A DNA stretch of 28,076 nt from a virus, in the IMG/VR virus record IMGVR_UViG_3300044825_001364, positions 1 through 28,076 of that record; one strand, 5' to 3'. Below, piece by piece: positions 7,037 to 15,434 of this stretch (position 1 is the first letter of the stretch; every line of letters starts with the position of its first letter). Made by a program: the position numbers and the translations under genes. The notes below the pieces were generated by a model, which was not told the origin of the DNA, searched no databases, and saw nothing but the letters and a program-made list of their open reading frames with translations.

Positions 7037-8646
7037 GCGCGAACCTGTCGTCATCTCCCAAGCTCCAGTTTTTTGACAACGACGGCAACCCGTTGGTCGG
7101 AGGCAAGCTATACACCTACGCAGCGGGCACCAGCACGCCGCTTGCGACCTACACTGACTCCAGTGCCAGCACGCCCAACACCAACCCGATCATTCTGGAC
7201 TCGCGCGGCGAGGCTAACGTCTGGTTGACTAGCGTGTCGTACAAGTTCGTGCTGAAGACGGCTGCGGACGCTACGATCTGGACGGTCGACAACGTCTCAA
7301 ACGCGATCAACACCTCGCAGATCCTTGCGACCAGCGGCTCGGCAGCCGCGCCGCCGTACACGTTTTCGGCGGACACGACGACCGGCATGTACTTGGCAGC
7401 GATAGGCCAAGTAGGCATTGCTGCGGGAGGCGTGCCTGTGCTGCGGTCCAACAGCACAGCGATGACGATCGGCCAGACCGGCGGCGCAAACGACGTGGAC
7501 GTGACGCTGTACGGCGATTTTGCCCAGACGGGCAACATCACGCAGACCGGCAATTTCACGCTGACCGGCGACATGACGGTCAACGGCGCGGCGGTGTTCA
7601 ACGAGGCGGGGGCCGACAAGGACTTCCGCGTCGAGGGCGACACCGACCCCAACCTGCTGTTTGTTGACGCTTCGGCCGACTTTGTCGGTGTCGGCACCAA
7701 CACGCCAAGCGTCAAGATGCACGTCCAGCAGACGTCCGCTACGACCAACGCCGTCACCAACGTGCTGCGGGTCGACTCGCAGTCATCTGGAACGCCTGCG
7801 GCAGGCATCGGCGTCGGCATGCAGTTTGCCGCAGAAACAGCCGCCGGCAACACAGAGATCGGCGCTGTCATTGAAGCGATCACTACCGACGTCACCGCTG
7901 CGTCAGAAGACTTCGATCTAGTGTTCAGTACGATGGCAGGCGGTGCTGCGGCGGCTGAAAACGTCCGCATCAAAAGCACCGGCGACGTCGGAGTCGGTAC
8001 AAACGCGCCGGCGGTCCGGCTGCACGCGCAGAAGACGACCGCCACGACCAACGCCGTGACGCAGATCCTGCGGATCGACTCACAGTCGAGCGGCACACCC
8101 GCCAACGGGATCGGTGTCGGGATGCAGTTCGCGACCGAGACGGCAGCGGGCAACACCGAGATCGGCGCGACTATCGAGGCCATCACCACCGACGTGACGG
8201 CGGCGTCTGAAGACTTCGATCTGTCGTTCAAGGTCATGGCAGCGGGCGCTGCCGCAGCGCAGCAAGCACGGCTGACCTCGACCGGCCTCTGGCAGATGAA
8301 CAGCGGTTACGGCTCGGTCGCGACCGCCTACGGCTGCCGGGCGTGGATCAACTTTGACGGTACGGGCACCCCAACCGCCCGCGCAAGCGGGAACGTCAGC
8401 AGCATCACAGACAACGGTGCAGGTGACTACACCATCAACTTTACGAACGCGATGCCGGACGCCAACTACGCAGTCAGCGTGTCCGCACCGGCAGAATCAA
8501 ACGGGGTGAGCCGTTGCTTGGCTACGCTGTACACCGGCGGCAATCCGTTTGCAACTGGGTCTGTCAGGGTCAATCTGTACCCGACCGGCGGTGGCGGCGG
8601 CGGATTGTTTGACACAAGCTATTACACGGTCGCAATCTTCAGGTGA
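7033..8646 (+). CDS. tail fibre / receptor-binding protein
   Basis: A 537-residue adhesin. Residues 1-100 are a tailspike-type head-binding domain (LQFFDNDGNPLVGGKLYTY, DSRGEANVWL, YKFVLKTAAD, WTVDNV) that docks on the tail hub. Residues of about 120-215 hold short Thr/Gly repeats (TQTGNITQTGNFTLTGDMT) typical of a triple beta-helix shaft. Two 101-residue repeats follow (218-318 and 319-419). The C-terminal 110 residues (CRAWINFDGTGTPTARASGN, then ITDNGAGDYTINFTNAMPD, then a Gly6 loop) form the receptor-binding tip common to many phage fibres. No enzymatic motif is seen, so this is more likely a fibre than a depolymerase spike. It overlaps the upstream gene by four bases. Confidence 0.88.
   Translation: MSANLSSSPKLQFFDNDGNPLVGGKLYTYAAGTSTPLATYTDSSASTPNTNPIILDSRGEANVWLTSVSYKFVLKTAADATIWTVDNVSNAINTSQILATSGSAAAPPYTFSADTTTGMYLAAIGQVGIAAGGVPVLRSNSTAMTIGQTGGANDVDVTLYGDFAQTGNITQTGNFTLTGDMTVNGAAVFNEAGADKDFRVEGDTDPNLLFVDASADFVGVGTNTPSVKMHVQQTSATTNAVTNVLRVDSQSSGTPAAGIGVGMQFAAETAAGNTEIGAVIEAITTDVTAASEDFDLVFSTMAGGAAAAENVRIKSTGDVGVGTNAPAVRLHAQKTTATTNAVTQILRIDSQSSGTPANGIGVGMQFATETAAGNTEIGATIEAITTDVTAASEDFDLSFKVMAAGAAAAQQARLTSTGLWQMNSGYGSVATAYGCRAWINFDGTGTPTARASGNVSSITDNGAGDYTINFTNAMPDANYAVSVSAPAESNGVSRCLATLYTGGNPFATGSVRVNLYPTGGGGGGLFDTSYYTVAIFR
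7684..8289 (+). repeat. tandem 303-bp repeat inside fibre gene
   Basis: Two in-frame units (7684-7986 and 7987-8289) with a period of 303 bases encode 101-residue repeats. Identical blocks include DSQSSGTP, GNTEIGA and EAITTDVTAASEDFDL. Substitutions are spread along the unit and often at third positions, so the duplication is older than the 105-bp one at 10522. Confidence 0.85.
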
Positions 8647-8651
8647 GCACC

Positions 8652-9080
8652 ATGCGAATCATCTACCCGAAACCCGACGGCGGCGTGGCGATCGTCATTC
8701 CGACCGACGAGTTCCTGCAAGACCACACGATCGAAGACCTGGCGGCGCGCGTTGTGCCGCCTGGTGTCGCGCATGAGATCGTCGACACGGTGCCGACCGA
8801 CCGGACCTTCCGCAACGCTTGGGTCAAGGATGGCAAAACGATTAAGGTGCATCTGGACAAAGCGAAGCTGATCGCGCATGATCGCCGCAGGGCAGCGCGG
8901 GCGGAAGAGTTTGCGCCGCACGACGAGGTCATCGCCAAGCAGATTCCCGGCAAGTCCGCACAGGCTGCGGAAGCCGAGCGCGCCAAGATTCGCGTAAAGT
9001 ACGACCTGATGCAAACTGCCATCGACGCAGCTAAAACGCCCGACGAAATCAAAGCGGCGTTGGGAGTGAGTCATGATTGA
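8652..9080 (+). CDS. phage protein next to fibre, possible fibre chaperone
   Basis: A 142-residue soluble protein starting MRIIYPKPDGGVAIVIP. I chose the ATG at 8652 because AGGTG at 8641-8645 sits six bases upstream. The GTG at 8643 lies inside that site. The central part (TVPTDRTFRNAWVKDGKTIKVHLDKAKLIAHDRRRAAR in the frame) resembles small proteins placed just after fibre genes, some called tail-fibre assembly proteins. The second half is a charged helix with basic and acidic patches. Fibre folding or attachment is inferred from position. It overlaps the next gene by eight bases. Confidence 0.65.
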   Translation: MRIIYPKPDGGVAIVIPTDEFLQDHTIEDLAARVVPPGVAHEIVDTVPTDRTFRNAWVKDGKTIKVHLDKAKLIAHDRRRAARAEEFAPHDEVIAKQIPGKSAQAAEAERAKIRVKYDLMQTAIDAAKTPDEIKAALGVSHD

Positions 9081-9924
9081 AGCTCTTATCGGCGGATCGA
9101 TCCTCTCGGGTCTGTTCGGCTCCAGCGCCGCCCGGAGCGCCGCCCGCACGCAAGCCGCCGCGACCCGCGAAGGGATTGCGTCGCAGGAGCGGATGTTCAA
9201 CCGTGGGCTGGAGTTGCAGGAGCCGTTCCGGCAGGGCGGTCTGGAAGCCCAGAACATGCTGATGCAGGAGCTTCGCAACCCGCAGCAGTACCGGGCCAGC
9301 GCCGGCCTGTCGCCGGCTGAACTGGCGGGCGAGCAGTTCAACTTCGAGGCCGACCCCGGCTACGGGTTCCGGCTGTCCGAGGGGCTGAAGGCGCTGGAGC
9401 GGAGCGCCGCCGCCCGTGGCGGTCTGCTGTCAGGCGGCACCGGCAAGGCGCTCCAGCGGTACGGTCAGGGGCTGGCGTCGCAGGAGTACCAGAACGCCTT
9501 CCAGCGGTTCCAAGCCGACCGAGCTGCACGGGCCGGGTTGGGGTCGATGGAGTACGGCCAGTTCGCGGGCGAGCGCAGCGCGCGCCTCCTGCCGCTGATG
9601 CAGCAGGTCCAGTCGGGCCAAGGGCTGGCGTCGGGCATTGCGGGTCAGATGGCGAACTTGGGCGGCGCGCAAGCGGCCGGGCTGGGTGCGATGGGGGCGG
9701 CGCAAGCCGCCGGCACGATCGGGTCGGCGAACGCGCTGGCGGGCAGCGTTGGCCAAGGGTTCAACCTCTACAATCAGTACCAGCAAAATCAGATGCTGTC
9801 GGACTACTTGGCGCGGCAGAATATGCCGTCAAGCGGCTACATCCCAACGGCCGCTTATCAAAACACGATCGGCTATGGCCCGTCTGGCGGGTACGCTTGG
9901 TCGAACATGGGACCGGGAGGTTAA
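9073..9924 (+). CDS. internal virion / DNA ejection protein, gp7-like
   Basis: A 283-residue protein, the first of a block of four internal virion proteins. The N-terminal segment (IEALIGGSILSGLFGSSAAR) is hydrophobic and glycine-zipper-like, suited to entering membrane. The middle has the widespread ejection-protein motif SEGLKALERSAAARGGLLSGG (about residues 102-122), with a following helix rich in Gln and Tyr. Residues of about 185-250 are Gly/Ala-rich helices (MANLGGAQAAGLGAMGAAQA). In P22-like phages gp7, gp20 and gp16 leave the head first and make a channel for DNA across the envelope. Role by motif and position. Confidence 0.75.
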   Translation: MIEALIGGSILSGLFGSSAARSAARTQAAATREGIASQERMFNRGLELQEPFRQGGLEAQNMLMQELRNPQQYRASAGLSPAELAGEQFNFEADPGYGFRLSEGLKALERSAAARGGLLSGGTGKALQRYGQGLASQEYQNAFQRFQADRAARAGLGSMEYGQFAGERSARLLPLMQQVQSGQGLASGIAGQMANLGGAQAAGLGAMGAAQAAGTIGSANALAGSVGQGFNLYNQYQQNQMLSDYLARQNMPSSGYIPTAAYQNTIGYGPSGGYAWSNMGPGG

Positions 9925-9927
9925 ACC

Positions 9928-11577
9928 ATGGCCATCATGCCGCAAATCGCGATGGGGTTTCAGATGCCCCAGTTCCAAGCGCCGCAGACCGCGAACACGC
10001 TGGCGTTGATCTCGCAGCTTGAGGGCCAGCGCGAAGCGAACGAACTGCGTCGTCTGCAAGCGGCTCAACTGATGCGCGCGCAGGAGCAAGAGAACGCGCT
10101 GCTCCGACTGACGCCGCAGGATCTGCAAAATAACCCGGCAGCGGCGTTGGCGTTCGGCGCGCCGGGTCGGCAGATGTATAGTTCGCTGCTGCAAGGGCAA
10201 GAAGCGCGGCGGAAAGCCGAGTTGGCGGAAGCGCAAACAATTCCGGAAAAGATCAAGCTGATGCGGTTTGGCTTGGGCGCAGTTGAGTCACCGGAACAGT
10301 TTGCTTCGTGGCGCGCGCAGACCGCTAGACTGCTGCCCGGCTTGGCCGATGTCTTGCCGCAAGAGTTCACGCCCGACGTCAAACGCAACATCATGTTGGA
10401 CGCCGAAAAGCTGTACGAGCGCGTGTTTGAGTCGATTGACGGCGGCAACGTCCGAGAAGTATTGGCTTTGAACAGGTACGGCGGCGGCCCAGCAGAGACG
10501 GTCGCAACTCGTGAAGTCGGCGCACGCCCGCAGACGGCCGAACAGGCCGCTCTGACGCGCGCACGGACCGAAGAAGCGCAGGCTGGAATTGCCGTTCGCC
10601 AAGCCGAGTTGGGAGGCACGTTGCCGGCACGCCCGCAGACGGCCGAACAGGCCGCTCTGACGCGCGCACGGACCGAAGAAGCGCAGGCTGGAACTGCCGT
10701 TCGCCAAGCCGAGTTGGGAGGCACGTTGCCGGCACGCCCGGTGGGGCCGACTGAACTGGCAAAACTTCTTGCTGAACAAAAACAGTTTACGCCTGATACG
10801 GCCGAATTCAAAGCGTATCAAACAGCAATTGATAACTATAAGCAAGGCGTTACAATTCAAACGCCAGTGCCGGTTGTCGACCCAAAAACTGGCCAAGTTA
10901 CTTACGCTACTCGCGAAGAAGCAATTGGAAAAACGCCGCCTCAATTTATTGAAGGATTGTCGCCCCGCGAGCGGCAACAACGCGAAGCAAAACTGCCTGC
11001 CGCGCAGCAGGCGCTGGTCGCTTTTGAAGCAAAAGTCGATAAGTTGGACAAGCTAATTGAAGAATTTGTCAATCACCCAGGCGTTAATGAAATCACCGGC
11101 CTGATCGGCGGACGGATCGTTGGCATTACGGAGGCGGGGCGCCGTGCGGAAGCCTTGTATAACACAATTATGGCTCAAGGCGGTTTCAATGAACTGCAAT
11201 CTATGCGAGATGCGTCCCCTACTGGCGGCGCGCTGGGTAACGTTTCCAATCAAGAAAACCAGTATCTGCGCGATGCGTTTGGCGTGACCAAACGCACACA
11301 AAGCAAAGGCGACTTAATCCGCGGTTTTCGGGACGTTCAATCTACGTTGCGATCGTCAAAACTGCGTGTACGACAAGCGTTTGAGGATACTTACGCATAC
11401 CGGGAGGGCGCTCAACCAGCGTCACGCGGCGCCGTCGGGGATCAGCCTCCCGCGCCGTCAACGCCCGCTGCCGCCCAGACTGTGCCTGCGCCGCCTCGCG
11501 TCGGTGACGTGCAACAAGGATACCGCTTCAAAGGCGGCGATCCTGCCAACCGCAACAGTTGGGAAAAGGTAGACTGA
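9928..11577 (+). CDS. internal virion protein with 35-residue tandem repeat
   Basis: A 549-residue protein, probably the gp20-like ejection component. The N-terminal 60 residues are a Gln/Ala-rich helix. Residues of about 199-268 contain two nearly identical 35-residue helical repeats. The C-terminal part is helical (ALVAFEAKVDKLDKLIEEFVN) and ends in a Pro/Ala linker and the motif GYRFKGGDPANRNSWEKVD, which I have seen at the ends of other phage internal proteins. The ATG follows GGAGG. From about 10750 to 11400 the coding DNA is clearly more A/T-rich with different codons than its neighbours, so the second half may have been acquired separately. Confidence 0.75.
   Translation: MAIMPQIAMGFQMPQFQAPQTANTLALISQLEGQREANELRRLQAAQLMRAQEQENALLRLTPQDLQNNPAAALAFGAPGRQMYSSLLQGQEARRKAELAEAQTIPEKIKLMRFGLGAVESPEQFASWRAQTARLLPGLADVLPQEFTPDVKRNIMLDAEKLYERVFESIDGGNVREVLALNRYGGGPAETVATREVGARPQTAEQAALTRARTEEAQAGIAVRQAELGGTLPARPQTAEQAALTRARTEEAQAGTAVRQAELGGTLPARPVGPTELAKLLAEQKQFTPDTAEFKAYQTAIDNYKQGVTIQTPVPVVDPKTGQVTYATREEAIGKTPPQFIEGLSPRERQQREAKLPAAQQALVAFEAKVDKLDKLIEEFVNHPGVNEITGLIGGRIVGITEAGRRAEALYNTIMAQGGFNELQSMRDASPTGGALGNVSNQENQYLRDAFGVTKRTQSKGDLIRGFRDVQSTLRSSKLRVRQAFEDTYAYREGAQPASRGAVGDQPPAPSTPAAAQTVPAPPRVGDVQQGYRFKGGDPANRNSWEKVD
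10522..10740 (+). repeat. near-perfect 105-bp tandem duplication
   Basis: Units at 10522-10626 and 10627-10731 differ by a single T/C change (10589 versus 10694, Ile to Thr), followed by the first nine bases of a third copy (10732-10740). The period is 35 codons, so the frame is kept. The near identity means a recent event or ongoing slippage. Confidence 0.95.
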
Positions 11578-11578
11578 C

Positions 11579-14254
11579 ATGGCCGGACCGTGGGAAGCGT
11601 ACCAACAAAAGCCTGCGTCGCCGTGGGAAGCTTACCAACCCACGCCTCCTACTGACGCTATCCCCAGCGAGCGCGGCGGCCCCTTTCGCGCGCTGGGCAT
11701 GTCAGAAGAGACCGAACGCAACTTAACCGCAGGCGCAGTCAGGGCGTTGATGGGGCTGGCAAAAACGACCGGGATGCCAGGGTTGCCTGAACGAAGCCAA
11801 CTGGACCGCTACATGCAAGAGCGGTTCAACGTCGATCCCGAGTCTACTGCTTACGGGGTCGGGCAGTTAGGGGCAGAGATTACCGCCGGGATGCCGATTG
11901 TGCGGGGCGTGGGCGCTGCGGTAGGGCGCGTCGCACCGGCGCTTGGTCAAGCGATCAAGACAGGCGGGTTTGAAGTGCCCACCAAAGGCTTGGGCGGTAT
12001 CGGGCTTCGCTTGGCGGGCGGCGGCGCAGCAGGCGTTGCTGGAACAGTCCCTTTTAATCCAGCCGACGCGCTGATGGGGGGTGTGGTTGGGGCGACGCTC
12101 GCGCCCGTTGCGCGGCTTGCGCTGGGCGGCTTAAGGACCATAAGAGATCTTACGTTCACCCGTCCCGAGACAGTCGCCGAAAACGCCCTGCTGGAATCGG
12201 GCGGGGAGGCGTTGCGGAACGCGCTGATCCGCACGCAGAACATGAAAGTAACGCCTGGGTACACGCCGTCTGTGGGTGAGCGTGCAGTCGAGGGCGGTGT
12301 TGACAGTCTAGAGTTGGCCGCGTTGCAGAACCGATTGCGGCGGGCGCCCAAAGCGGCGCAAATTCAGTTTGATGCCATCAACAAAAACATGGGGTTCTTG
12401 CAGGGGCAGCTTGACCGGGTGTCGCAAGAACTGGTGCAAGAAGGCACGCAACTGGCGCCGGCGGATCTGACGCGGTTGTCTGAAGTCAGGAACACGCTAC
12501 AGCGGCAACTTGCTGCTGAAGAACAAAACCTCAACAGCTTGATGCAGTCGCTTCGAGGCCGCCTGCCCCCGCAGCAAGTCGCCGCTGCGGGCGAGGCACC
12601 TGGCGAAATCATCCAGTCGCGCGCGCAGGCACTGCAACGGCAAGTGCGCGCGCAAGAAGTGCAGCCAGCATACAGAGCCGCGTTTGAGGCTGCGGGCGAC
12701 ACGCCGATCGACGTTACGCCGATCGCGGACGCCGCGCGCGCTGCCCTCGGACGACCGCTGGCCGAGTTCGCGCCGGAGTCAATGCCGTCCGTTGCCCGCG
12801 TGTTGGCGCGGCTGGAGGCGCGACCTGTCGTCGAGACGCGCGTCAGCTCACGCGGGCGCCCGCAACGTGTCGTGACCGGTGAGACGCCGCCTACGATGAC
12901 GCTGGAAGAGCTTGACGCCCTCCGCAAAGCGATCAACTCTGACATCGCCAGCGCGCAGCGCAGCATGGCGGGGCTGACGCCGGCGCAGGCGCCCGATCTA
13001 TACGCGCTGCACCGTCAAATTGACGAAGTGATTTCCAACGCTACAAATCTGTCAGACGAGGCCAAACAGTTGTACGGCACGGCTTTGGAAACATATCGGA
13101 CGCGGTTCAAACCCGCGTTCAAAGACAACGTCACCGGGCAGCTGTTGAAAGACACGACTTTTGGCGAGACGCGCATCCTGCCGGAAAATGCTGTCGCCGC
13201 TTACTTCAAGAATCCAGAAGACACGCGGCAGTTCTTCACGACTTTTGGGCAAGACCCGCAAGCCCGCGCGGCGTTCGGGCAAGGCATTGAAGCGATGTTC
13301 CGCGACGCGGTGATCGACCCGGCTACCCGCCGCCTTGACCCCAACAAAGCCGCCAAGTTCCTGTATGACAACGCAGAGAAGTTGCAGTTGATGGAGCAGA
13401 GCGGGCTGCCAATTGGTCAGCGGTTGCAGTCCATCCAAACGGAAGCCGCACGGATCACTCAAGGGCTGGACGAAGTGGCGTCTTTGCGCGGCGTCTACGG
13501 GCAAGAGAACGCACAAGACATCGTGCAGTCGCTGCTTGCCAGTTCGTCGCAGATGTCGGACGCGCTGCGTCGGCTGACGCCTGACGGTCGCGAGGCTATT
13601 CAAGCGTCGATTGTGCAGCGCATCACAAACATGCTGACGGGCGACAAGCCAAACGTGGGGGCCGCCGTCAAGCTACTGGCCGACAGCAGCGCCAGCATCA
13701 AGCAGGTCATGGGCAAAGATGGGTTTGCAGATCTGGAGTCACTCGTCGAACGCGCGGGTCAGTTGCAGAAGGTGTCTGCATCGCTGGTCCGGTCGCTGCC
13801 CGACGCGCGGGTCGTGCCGAAAGTGCAGCAGTTGACAGGCAACTTTACCCGCGAAGAACTGACTGACTTGGCGTCCGTCGCCGCCGACATCGCGCGGTTT
13901 CAGCGCGCCGAGGGGTTGGCAACGCTGGGCGTTGCCGCACCGCGTCCTGCGGCGCAGCGGCTTGCGTCTGAAGCGGTCGAGCAGACATCGCCAGTTGCCG
14001 GGTATTCAACGCTCAATCAAGAACTCAGCTTGGCGCTTCGCATCAGCCAGAACCTGCGCCAGCGGGTAAACGATCGCGCCGCCAACGAGCTTGCGGTGCT
14101 GATGTATCAGAAGCCCGACGCGGCGTTGGACGCAATCAATTCTGCGCTTGCGCGGAAAGAGCGACGTACAATGTTCAGCGGCGCTGTTGGCCGAGGGTTT
14201 GCCGTGACCGCTCCGTCCGCAGTCGCTCCGTTTGTTAACTTTAGCCAAGACTGA
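11579..14254 (+). CDS. large internal virion / DNA ejection protein, gp16-like
   Basis: An 891-residue protein, the largest in the window. It begins with two PWEAYQ motifs (residues 4-9 and 15-20). Short PWE-Y repeats are common at the start of phage ejection proteins. Residues of about 95-195 are Gly/Ala-rich and weakly hydrophobic (GVGAAVGRVAPALG, GLRLAGGGAAGVAGTVPF, DALMGGVVGATLAP), suggesting membrane insertion after release. The rest is long helices with Gln/Arg-rich coiled segments. No lytic transglycosylase or peptidase motif was noticed, unlike some T7-type internal proteins. It starts directly after the previous stop and probably works with it during DNA entry. Confidence 0.78.
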   Translation: MAGPWEAYQQKPASPWEAYQPTPPTDAIPSERGGPFRALGMSEETERNLTAGAVRALMGLAKTTGMPGLPERSQLDRYMQERFNVDPESTAYGVGQLGAEITAGMPIVRGVGAAVGRVAPALGQAIKTGGFEVPTKGLGGIGLRLAGGGAAGVAGTVPFNPADALMGGVVGATLAPVARLALGGLRTIRDLTFTRPETVAENALLESGGEALRNALIRTQNMKVTPGYTPSVGERAVEGGVDSLELAALQNRLRRAPKAAQIQFDAINKNMGFLQGQLDRVSQELVQEGTQLAPADLTRLSEVRNTLQRQLAAEEQNLNSLMQSLRGRLPPQQVAAAGEAPGEIIQSRAQALQRQVRAQEVQPAYRAAFEAAGDTPIDVTPIADAARAALGRPLAEFAPESMPSVARVLARLEARPVVETRVSSRGRPQRVVTGETPPTMTLEELDALRKAINSDIASAQRSMAGLTPAQAPDLYALHRQIDEVISNATNLSDEAKQLYGTALETYRTRFKPAFKDNVTGQLLKDTTFGETRILPENAVAAYFKNPEDTRQFFTTFGQDPQARAAFGQGIEAMFRDAVIDPATRRLDPNKAAKFLYDNAEKLQLMEQSGLPIGQRLQSIQTEAARITQGLDEVASLRGVYGQENAQDIVQSLLASSSQMSDALRRLTPDGREAIQASIVQRITNMLTGDKPNVGAAVKLLADSSASIKQVMGKDGFADLESLVERAGQLQKVSASLVRSLPDARVVPKVQQLTGNFTREELTDLASVAADIARFQRAEGLATLGVAAPRPAAQRLASEAVEQTSPVAGYSTLNQELSLALRISQNLRQRVNDRAANELAVLMYQKPDAALDAINSALARKERRTMFSGAVGRGFAVTAPSAVAPFVNFSQD

Positions 14255-14255
14255 C

Positions 14256-15095
14256 ATGGCCGACCCGCTTGCCAACATCCTCGCCGAGCGTGGCGCGCTC
14301 ACCTTCAACCAAGCATTCGCGGCGGCGCGGGCGCGCGGCGAGACGACCTTCCGCTGGCAAGACCCCAAGACCGGCAAGGTGCAGACCTACACGACCGCCC
14401 GCGCCGACGACAGGCCCGCGCCCCGCGTCAACAACGCGATGCTGGAGCAGCAGCGCGACGAGCGCCTGCGGGTGCGCGAGATGGGCGACCTGCCCGACAT
14501 GCCGCCGTCCATGCCGCAGAAGGACCGCGACCTCTGGCAGTACTTCACCCCGGAGGCGCGCGCCAACCGCATCAACGAGTACTCCGTCAATGACCCGCAG
14601 GCGATGGCGGCTGACGCCCGCCTGATCGCGCGCGTCGGGCAGCAGCAGGCCGACGAGGAGCGCGACCTGTGGCGGCAGGAGGGCGAGCGGCGGCTGGCGG
14701 CCGAGCGGGCCTATGAGGAGCGCGAGGCGCGCGAGGGCGCCATCAACGAGCGGTTCTACCCGCTGATCTTCCAAGCGCAGGATCTGGAGAAGCAGGCCCG
14801 CAACATGATCGCCGAGCGCGACCTGCGGCGGTTCGCGATGGAAGAGGCCCAGCAGCAGGCGATCGAGGACGCCGCGACCGAGGCGTACCGGCGCGAGCAG
14901 TACCAGAACCAGTTGCGCGCGCAGGCGCTTCAGCCTGTCTACCCCGAGGCGCTGCTGCCACTCTATCGAGGTTTCAACGCCCTGCGTGGGCTATTTTCTC
15001 GCCGTGCGCCAGCGCCGTCTGGCCCGGCGGTCGAGGCGACGATCCCTTGGCCGCCCACGGTCCCGGTGTCGTCATTCAGAGATCCGAGGTTGTGA
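14256..15095 (+). CDS. fourth internal virion-type protein
   Basis: A 279-residue protein. The start at ATG 14256 follows the previous stop by one base. The N-terminus has the motif FNQAFAAARARGETTFRWQ followed by KVQTYTTARA (about residues 17-49), a short domain found at the ends of several phage virion proteins. Residues 90-235 form an extremely charged Glu/Arg/Gln helix, likely a long rod. The C-terminus is Pro-rich with LFSRRAPAP. P22 has three ejection proteins, so this is an extra component or a separate structural rod. Its stop overlaps the next start by one base. Confidence 0.7.
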   Translation: MADPLANILAERGALTFNQAFAAARARGETTFRWQDPKTGKVQTYTTARADDRPAPRVNNAMLEQQRDERLRVREMGDLPDMPPSMPQKDRDLWQYFTPEARANRINEYSVNDPQAMAADARLIARVGQQQADEERDLWRQEGERRLAAERAYEEREAREGAINERFYPLIFQAQDLEKQARNMIAERDLRRFAMEEAQQQAIEDAATEAYRREQYQNQLRAQALQPVYPEALLPLYRGFNALRGLFSRRAPAPSGPAVEATIPWPPTVPVSSFRDPRL

Positions 15096-15259
15096 TGGGC
15101 AGCATCAGCGAAGTGGAGGCCAAGCTCATGAGTCACGAACAAGTCTGCGCGGTGCGCTATGAAGGAATCAACGCCCGCCTCAAGCGACTAGAGCAGATAC
15201 TGATCGGCAGCGCCGGCGCTATCATCCTGATGTTGATCAGCTTGGTCGTCAAACTGTGA
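15095..15259 (+). CDS. XhlA-like single-membrane-span lysis protein
   Basis: A 54-residue protein: a charged N-terminal helix (VEAKLMSHEQVCAVRYEGINARLKR in the frame), then one C-terminal membrane span (ILIGSAGAIILMLISLVV, about residues 36-53) and a final Lys-Leu. This layout, with R-L-K-R-L-E before the span, is that of haemolysin XhlA-type proteins that act with holins in phage lysis. The start at 15095 overlaps the previous stop (TGATG), with GAGG upstream. It lies directly before a small holin and the endolysin, which supports a lysis role. Confidence 0.75.
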   Translation: MGSISEVEAKLMSHEQVCAVRYEGINARLKRLEQILIGSAGAIILMLISLVVKL

Positions 15260-15266
15260 GGTGATT

Positions 15267-15434
15267 ATGAACGCAACGATCTTCGCGGCGGTTGTCCGCC
15301 ACGTCCTGACCGCCGTCGGCGGCGGCTTTGCGGTGTCTTGGGGCGTCGATGGCGAGACGCTGGACGGGATCATTGGCGCGCTCGCCACGCTTGCCGGGCT
15401 GGGCTGGTCGGTCTGGGACAAGCGTGTCAAATGA
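15267..15434 (+). CDS. small two-span holin
   Basis: A 55-residue protein shorter than common gene-calling cut-offs. It has two predicted membrane spans (about residues 5-26, with a VGGGF turn, and 31-50, IIGALATLAGLGWSVW) and a basic end DKRVK, typical of small class II holins such as the Pam3 gp28-like family. It would make the inner-membrane hole that releases the endolysin. The ATG follows GAGGTG at 15258-15263. Its stop overlaps the endolysin start as ATGA, so the two are translationally coupled. Assignment by topology and context. Confidence 0.8.
   Translation: MNATIFAAVVRHVLTAVGGGFAVSWGVDGETLDGIIGALATLAGLGWSVWDKRVK

Noticed and set aside
7149-8237. A 362-codon antisense frame across the fibre gene
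   Set aside because: It mirrors the fibre repeats in reverse and has no ribosome site or domain.
10522-10740. Direct repeats considered as a CRISPR array
   Set aside because: The units are 105 bp, coding, nearly identical throughout and without spacers.
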